From the NCBI GenBank assembly GCA_964631955.1, contig CAZWBA010000002.1, positions 124,001-188,000 of the forward strand: a stretch of 64,000 nucleotides of DNA. Direction: 5' to 3'. The DNA comes from CAMLJR01 sp964631955. GTDB taxonomy: Bacteria > Pseudomonadota > Gammaproteobacteria > Pseudomonadales > CAMLJR01. The translations under genes were made by a program, and so were the position numbers. The notes under the pieces were generated by a model. It saw only the letters and a list, made by a program, of their open reading frames with translations, ran no database searches and had not been told where the DNA came from. Shown piece after piece: positions 60,295 through 64,000 of this stretch. Positions within the stretch are counted from its first letter, which is position 1. Every line of letters starts with the position of its first letter.

Positions 60295-60579
60295 ATGCAA
60301 AATGATTTGATGGCATTGAAGAATTTGGGTAACACGTCTGTCAACTGGCTGCATGCGATCGGCATTCATTCGCGCGACGACCTGGCACGGATGGGCGCCG
60401 TCGAAGCGTATAACCGCATTCGTCAGCGCGGCATCAAGGTGTCCAAAGTGTTGCTGTATTCACTGCATTGCGCGCTGCTCGATATTTACTGGACCGAGCT
60501 GGACGATCTCGAGAAGCTCAAGCTGCTCGATGCGGCCGATCGCGCCGAAACCGCTGCCAGTATCGCCAATATCGCCTGA
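60295..60579 (+). CDS. TfoX C-terminal-domain protein
   Basis: A protein of 94 residues that corresponds to only the C-terminal domain of TfoX/Sxy. LKNLGNTSVNWLHAIGIHSRDDLARMGAVEAYNRIRQRG is the helix-hairpin-helix-like signature, and LLYSLHCALLDIYWTELD ends the domain. TfoX N-terminal domain sequence is missing from the neighbourhood. TfoX helps activate competence genes with CRP in several Gammaproteobacteria. A solitary C-terminal domain may have another job. The gene is AT-rich upstream and starts ATG at 60295. Confidence 0.88.
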   Translation: MQNDLMALKNLGNTSVNWLHAIGIHSRDDLARMGAVEAYNRIRQRGIKVSKVLLYSLHCALLDIYWTELDDLEKLKLLDAADRAETAASIANIA

Positions 60580-60608
60580 TTTCTGTCGCCCGCCGTCATC
60601 GATCGATT

Positions 60609-60642
60609 ATGACTGACAAGATCGATATGTGACTGACAAGAT
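60609..60642 (+). repeat. Short direct repeat before the patatin gene
   Basis: Two copies of (A/G)TGACTGACAAGAT at 60609-60622 and 60629-60642, 20 bases apart. They lie between the TfoX-like gene and the patatin gene. They could be a binding site pair or slippage product. Confidence 0.4.
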
Positions 60643-60705
60643 TGCGCGAAAGGAGCCGGCAAGGTAAAAGTCTCGTGTTATTCACGCAGACCTGTTGGAC
60701 TTCCA

Positions 60706-61713
60706 ATGCACAATGCGAATCGCCCGCCACGATCGGGCAGTGCGGCTTTCGGCAAAAAAAAAATCGGCATCGCGCTGGGCGCGGGTTCGGCGCGCGGCAT
60801 CGCCCATGTCGGCGTGCTGCAGGCGCTGCGCGATATGGGTGTCGAACCGGACATCATCTGCGGCTGCTCGATCGGCGCACTGGTCGGCGCGAGTTATGTC
60901 ACCAATCAGCTGGACGACTTCGGCACCTGGGTCGGCGCACTCGGCACGCGCGATGTGCTGCGCTATCTCGGCATCCGGCCGCTGGCGCGCGGCGGTGTCG
61001 CCGAAGCCAACATCCTTATCGATCATCTCAGCGGCAATTACGGCAACCCCGATATCAGCAGTCTGCAACAACCCTTCGCCGCCATCGCCACGGATCTGCA
61101 TACCGGTCGGGAAATCTGGCTGCAGGACGGCCCGCTCTGGGAGGCGGTGCGCGCTTCCATCGCCATTCCCGGCATGATCACGCCGGTCCAGGCCGGCGGC
61201 CGCTGGCTCGTCGATGGCGCGCTGGTGAATCCCGTGCCCGTATCGGTGTGCCGCGCGCTCGGGGCTGATCTGGTGATCGCCGTCAACCCGAGCACCCTGA
61301 TGCGCCGCTCCGCCGCGCAGCTGCAGCTCGCGGTGGAGGAGGACGAAATGCTCGAAGCGGACGATGGCAACGCGGTCGCAACCACCGGCATTCTCAATCG
61401 CCTCGGCAGCGCCCTGCGCGGCGCCACCCACCCGCTTCGCCAGATCGTGTCCGGCTATCAGGAGCAGTGGGCCGAACGCCAGGAGCGGCCGGCCACCCTC
61501 GAAGTCATGCAGGGCGCGATCACGATCATGCAGGACCGCATCACCCGCAGTCGGCTGGCCGGCGAGCCGCCCGACGTCATCCTGCTGCCGCATGTCAGTC
61601 ATATCGGTCTGCTGGAATACCATCGCGCGACCGAAGCCATCGCGGCCGGCCGCAGCTGCGTCGAAATCAATGCGGCGACGATTCGCCACGCCCTCGAATT
61701 ACCGGCCGCCTGA
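60706..61713 (+). CDS. Patatin-like phospholipase (RssA type)
   Basis: A serine hydrolase of 335 residues of the patatin family. The oxyanion loop is ALGAGSARGIAHVGVL, the nucleophile elbow GCSIGALVG (GxSxG) and the catalytic Asp is in VDGALVNPVP (DGA). FLDVNPS-like VIAVNPSTLMRR follows. It resembles RssA of E. coli, of unknown physiological role; lipid or acyl-ester cleavage is the likely activity. A ferredoxin gene follows after two bases, so they are probably one operon. Confidence 0.9.
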   Translation: MHNANRPPRSGSAAFGKKKIGIALGAGSARGIAHVGVLQALRDMGVEPDIICGCSIGALVGASYVTNQLDDFGTWVGALGTRDVLRYLGIRPLARGGVAEANILIDHLSGNYGNPDISSLQQPFAAIATDLHTGREIWLQDGPLWEAVRASIAIPGMITPVQAGGRWLVDGALVNPVPVSVCRALGADLVIAVNPSTLMRRSAAQLQLAVEEDEMLEADDGNAVATTGILNRLGSALRGATHPLRQIVSGYQEQWAERQERPATLEVMQGAITIMQDRITRSRLAGEPPDVILLPHVSHIGLLEYHRATEAIAAGRSCVEINAATIRHALELPAA

Positions 61714-61715
61714 TC

Positions 61716-62078
61716 ATGAGCGCGCTCAATCCGCTGCCGAACGCCATTCCACTCTGTGCCATCGACGAGATCGAGGAGCGCACCGCCAGGGGTTTCGAGA
61801 TCGGCGGCGACACTCTGTTTGCGCTCAGATTCGACGATCAGCTGCGCGTCTATCGCAACAGCTGCCCGCACTTGGGCGTCGAACTCAACTGGCTCGAAGA
61901 TCAGTTCTTCGATCTGGACGGCGCCCTCATCCAGTGCGCCACGCATGGTGCGCTGTTCGACCCGCTCACCGGCCTCTGCGTTTCCGGTCCCTGCCGGGGG
62001 CAATCGCTCGAAGCGCTGGATTGCGCCATCGCCGATGGTCAGCTGTATGTGAACCCCGAGCCTTCAACCCGGTCTTAG
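61716..62078 (+). CDS. Rieske [2Fe-2S] domain protein
   Basis: A small protein of 120 residues with a Rieske domain. The cluster ligands are C-x-H in NSCPHLGVELNW and C-x2-H in IQCATHGALFDPLTG. CVSGPCRGQSLEALDC gives the expected closing segment with a Pro-containing loop. It has no membrane helix or signal, so it is probably a soluble electron-transfer or regulatory protein. An open frame extends upstream inside the patatin gene but has no coding signal. It is two bases after the patatin stop and about 140 bases before a fatty acid desaturase. Confidence 0.92.
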   Translation: MSALNPLPNAIPLCAIDEIEERTARGFEIGGDTLFALRFDDQLRVYRNSCPHLGVELNWLEDQFFDLDGALIQCATHGALFDPLTGLCVSGPCRGQSLEALDCAIADGQLYVNPEPSTRS

Positions 62079-62216
62079 CAGGCCGATGCTCCCGACCGCG
62101 GGTGCACCCGGTGCGTATATCTGCGCACTGGGCCACCTCCTGGAATTGGGCTACCATCGAAGCGTTCCCCGTAACGCCGCTCGCTATCGCTGCCATCGTC
62201 ACGAGATTTTCCCGCT

Positions 62217-63362
62217 ATGACCCCCACCGCCAAACCCTCCATCATGTGGCTGCCCGCAATCGTGCTGACCGCCACTTTTGTCGTCGCGCTGACCATCGTG
62301 CCCTGGTACGGCTTCACCTACGGGTACAGCTGGGGCAACTGGCTGGCCTTCGGCATCTTCCTCGCCTGTAACGGTCTCTCGATCACCGCCGGCTACCATC
62401 GTCTGTTCGCGCACAACACCTACACCGCGCATCCGCTGCTGAAATGGTTCTTCGTCCTGTTCGGCGCCGCGGCCACGCAAAACAGCGTGCTGGTGTGGGC
62501 ATCGGGACATCGCCGCCATCACCGCCATGTCGACGACGACGCCAACGATCCGTACTCGGCGGGACGCGGCTTCTGGTTCTCGCATATCGGCTGGATGCTG
62601 CGCGATTACCCGACCGGCAAAATCGATTTCAGCAATGTGCCCGATCTGCTGCGCGAGCCGATTCTGGTGTGGCAACACAAGTATTACGCAGCGCTCGCGA
62701 TTGCGATGAATCTGCTGCCGACGCTCGCGGTCGGCCTGCTGCTGAACGACATCTGGGGTTATTTATTGCTGATGGGATTTCTGCGTCTCGTCGTCAATCA
62801 TCACGTGACCTTTTTCATTAACTCGCTCGCACATATCTGGGGCAAACGTCCGTACACCGACGAAAACACCGCGCGCGATAATTTCTGGCTCGCGCTCGTG
62901 ACCTATGGCGAGGGTTATCACAATTTTCATCACATTTTTCAGACCGATTACCGCAACGGCGTGCGCTGGTGGCAATTCGATCCGACCAAATGGCTGATCA
63001 ACATCGCGCAATGGTGTGGACTCGCGCGCGATCTCAAACGCGAGCCCGATTTCAAAATTCAGAAAGCGCTGCTCGACATGCAGTTCAAACGTGCGCAGCA
63101 TCGACTCGCCACCGCGACCAATGCCGAACAGTGGCGCGAACATCTCGAACGCGAATATCAGCATTTCATGGCGAGCTGGCAGGAGTGGAATGCGCTGCGC
63201 CAGCAATGGTACGAACACAAGCGTCTGCAACTGGCGGAGAAAACCGCCGAGCTGCAACAGAAATGGCGGCAGACGACGATCAGTTCGCGCCTGCAGGAAC
63301 TGGAATACGCGCTCAAATTACAACGCAAGCGTCTGCATCAACTCACTCTGCAGCTCGCCTGA
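62217..63362 (+). CDS. Acyl-CoA/fatty-acid desaturase with coiled-coil tail
   Basis: A membrane di-iron desaturase of 381 residues. The three His boxes are HRLFAH (box 1), HRRHHRH in ASGHRRHHRHVDDDANDPY (box 2) and EGYHNFHHIFQTDYRNG (box 3), as in delta-9 desaturases. Four membrane helices surround them. The last 110 residues (EQWREHLEREYQHFMASWQ to LALQ-like helices) are highly charged and form a long coiled coil, longer than the core enzyme needs. Related bacterial acyl-CoA desaturases also have tails. It introduces a double bond in acyl chains, using a ferredoxin or reductase partner. Confidence 0.92.
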   Translation: MTPTAKPSIMWLPAIVLTATFVVALTIVPWYGFTYGYSWGNWLAFGIFLACNGLSITAGYHRLFAHNTYTAHPLLKWFFVLFGAAATQNSVLVWASGHRRHHRHVDDDANDPYSAGRGFWFSHIGWMLRDYPTGKIDFSNVPDLLREPILVWQHKYYAALAIAMNLLPTLAVGLLLNDIWGYLLLMGFLRLVVNHHVTFFINSLAHIWGKRPYTDENTARDNFWLALVTYGEGYHNFHHIFQTDYRNGVRWWQFDPTKWLINIAQWCGLARDLKREPDFKIQKALLDMQFKRAQHRLATATNAEQWREHLEREYQHFMASWQEWNALRQQWYEHKRLQLAEKTAELQQKWRQTTISSRLQELEYALKLQRKRLHQLTLQLA

Positions 63363-63369
63363 TTTCTTC

Positions 63370-63393
63370 GAACGCTGCTGCGCGGCAGCGTTC
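63370..63393 (+). terminator. Terminator-like hairpin after the desaturase gene
   Basis: A 9-base perfect stem GAACGCTGC / GCAGCGTTC with a 6-base loop, 7 bases after the desaturase stop, followed by TGTCATC. The T-run is weak. It separates the desaturase gene from the glutathione peroxidase gene. Confidence 0.5.
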
Positions 63394-63528
63394 TGTCATC
63401 GCTCAACCACAACCGTTTGCGTCATCGCGATTCCAGCGAATATCGGGCTCACTGCGACCAGAATTCGCCTCGCGACGGTGCAGGCGATGAGCTAACATGA
63501 ATTCAAAATCCCCCGCGGAAATACCCCA

Positions 63529-64000
63529 ATGAGCGACATTTACCAGTTCAGTGCGAGCACCATCAAGGGCGAGCAGGTTCCGCTCGCCGATTACCGCGGC
63601 AAGGTGCTGCTCATCGTCAACACGGCGAGCAAATGCGGTCTGACCCCGCAATTCGAAGGCCTCGAAGAACTCTACGCGAAATACCGCGATCGCGGCCTGG
63701 CGATACTCGGCTTTCCCTGCAACCAATTCAAAGAGCAGGACCCCGGCAGCAATACCGAAATCGAACAGTTCTGCCAGATGAACTATGGGGTGACATTTCC
63801 CATGTTCGCGAAAATCGATGTCAACGGTCCGACCACCCACCCGCTGTTCAACTATCTGAAAACAGCGGCGCCCGGAATATTCGGCAGCAAAAAGATCAAA
63901 TGGAATTTCACCAAATTCCTGATCGATCGCAACGGCGAAGTCGTCGCGCGTTTCGCGCCGGCCACGAAACCCGCAAGAATCGAGAAAGCCATCGTCGACG
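63529..64000 (+). CDS. Glutathione peroxidase, 5' part
   Basis: The ATG at 63529 begins MSDIYQFSASTIKGEQVPLA, and 157 codons are visible before the window edge cuts the gene. The peroxidatic Cys is in NTASKCGLTPQFEGLEELY. The conserved FPCNQFKEQDPGS gives the glutamine region, and KWNFTKFLIDRNGEVVARF supplies the Trp and Asn of the active-site tetrad. The nucleophile is Cys, not selenocysteine. In bacteria such Cys enzymes often act as thioredoxin-dependent peroxidases. The rest of the protein, only a few residues by comparison with relatives of about 160, lies beyond the window. Confidence 0.95.
   Translation, partial: MSDIYQFSASTIKGEQVPLADYRGKVLLIVNTASKCGLTPQFEGLEELYAKYRDRGLAILGFPCNQFKEQDPGSNTEIEQFCQMNYGVTFPMFAKIDVNGPTTHPLFNYLKTAAPGIFGSKKIKWNFTKFLIDRNGEVVARFAPATKPARIEKAIVD

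Noticed and set aside
1..64000. tRNA, rRNA, CRISPR array, prophage or insertion sequence
   Set aside because: No cloverleaf with CCA-end signature, no regularly spaced identical repeats, no transposase or phage structural genes were recognised. Short tRNA-like stretches could escape reading by eye.
63529..64000. Selenocysteine glutathione peroxidase
   Set aside because: The codon at the active-site position is TGC for Cys, not TGA.

Overview
The window is a stretch of gammaproteobacterial chromosome, with GC content in the high fifties by eye. The housekeeping order is miaB, ybeZ, ybeY, ybeX, lnt; then leuS, lptE, holA; then lipA, lipB, ybeD, a D-amino-acid transaminase, dacA/C, rlpA, mltB, rodA, mrdA, rlmH, rsfS, nadD, proA; then tesB, ubiX, mpl, ppa. 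From memory this is close to the order in Pseudomonas and relatives. I cannot name a genus. I recognise no rRNA, tRNA, CRISPR array, prophage or insertion sequence, and no gene-free gap exceeds about 300 bases.

Layout. Positions 1-5150 look like signalling: the end of an EAL phosphodiesterase, a receiver/PP2C/histidine-kinase-type ATPase protein, a DUF1631 protein and a small PilZ-like protein. Positions 5160-9200 hold prpE, a class Ic aspartate aminotransferase, an EthD protein and a DUF1820 protein. Positions 9410-15099 are miaB-ybeZ-ybeY-ybeX-lnt. Positions 15227-34185 (possibly to 35064) form a biosynthetic cluster of the aryl polyene/xanthomonadin class. Positions 35144-51916 carry leuS through proA, covering tRNA charging, LPS assembly, lipoylation, cell-wall elongation and septation, NAD and proline synthesis. 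Positions 52039-64000 are mixed metabolic genes, ending in a glutathione peroxidase cut by the window edge.

The pigment-type cluster is the main point of interest. A XanB2/FkbO/Hyg5-type chorismatase would make a hydroxybenzoate starter from chorismate. An adenylating ligase and two acyl carrier proteins would load it. Two complete ketosynthases, a ketosynthase-like subunit without the nucleophilic cysteine (a chain-length-factor candidate), a ketoreductase and three hot-dog dehydratases would build a polyene. Three methyltransferases, a GT2 glycosyltransferase, two membrane acyltransferases and a polysaccharide-deacetylase-like protein would tailor it and attach it to lipid. An MMPL/RND exporter, a LolA-like carrier and perhaps the MipA/OmpV protein would move it to the outer membrane. 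The cluster sits between lnt and leuS, which are close neighbours in related genomes, so it looks like an insertion into a conserved locus. No ammonia lyase is present in the window.

Intergenic DNA holds five copies of a two-hairpin REP-like element whose stems show compensatory base changes, a long inverted repeat between lipA and lipB, and a short tandem repeat between holA and lipA.
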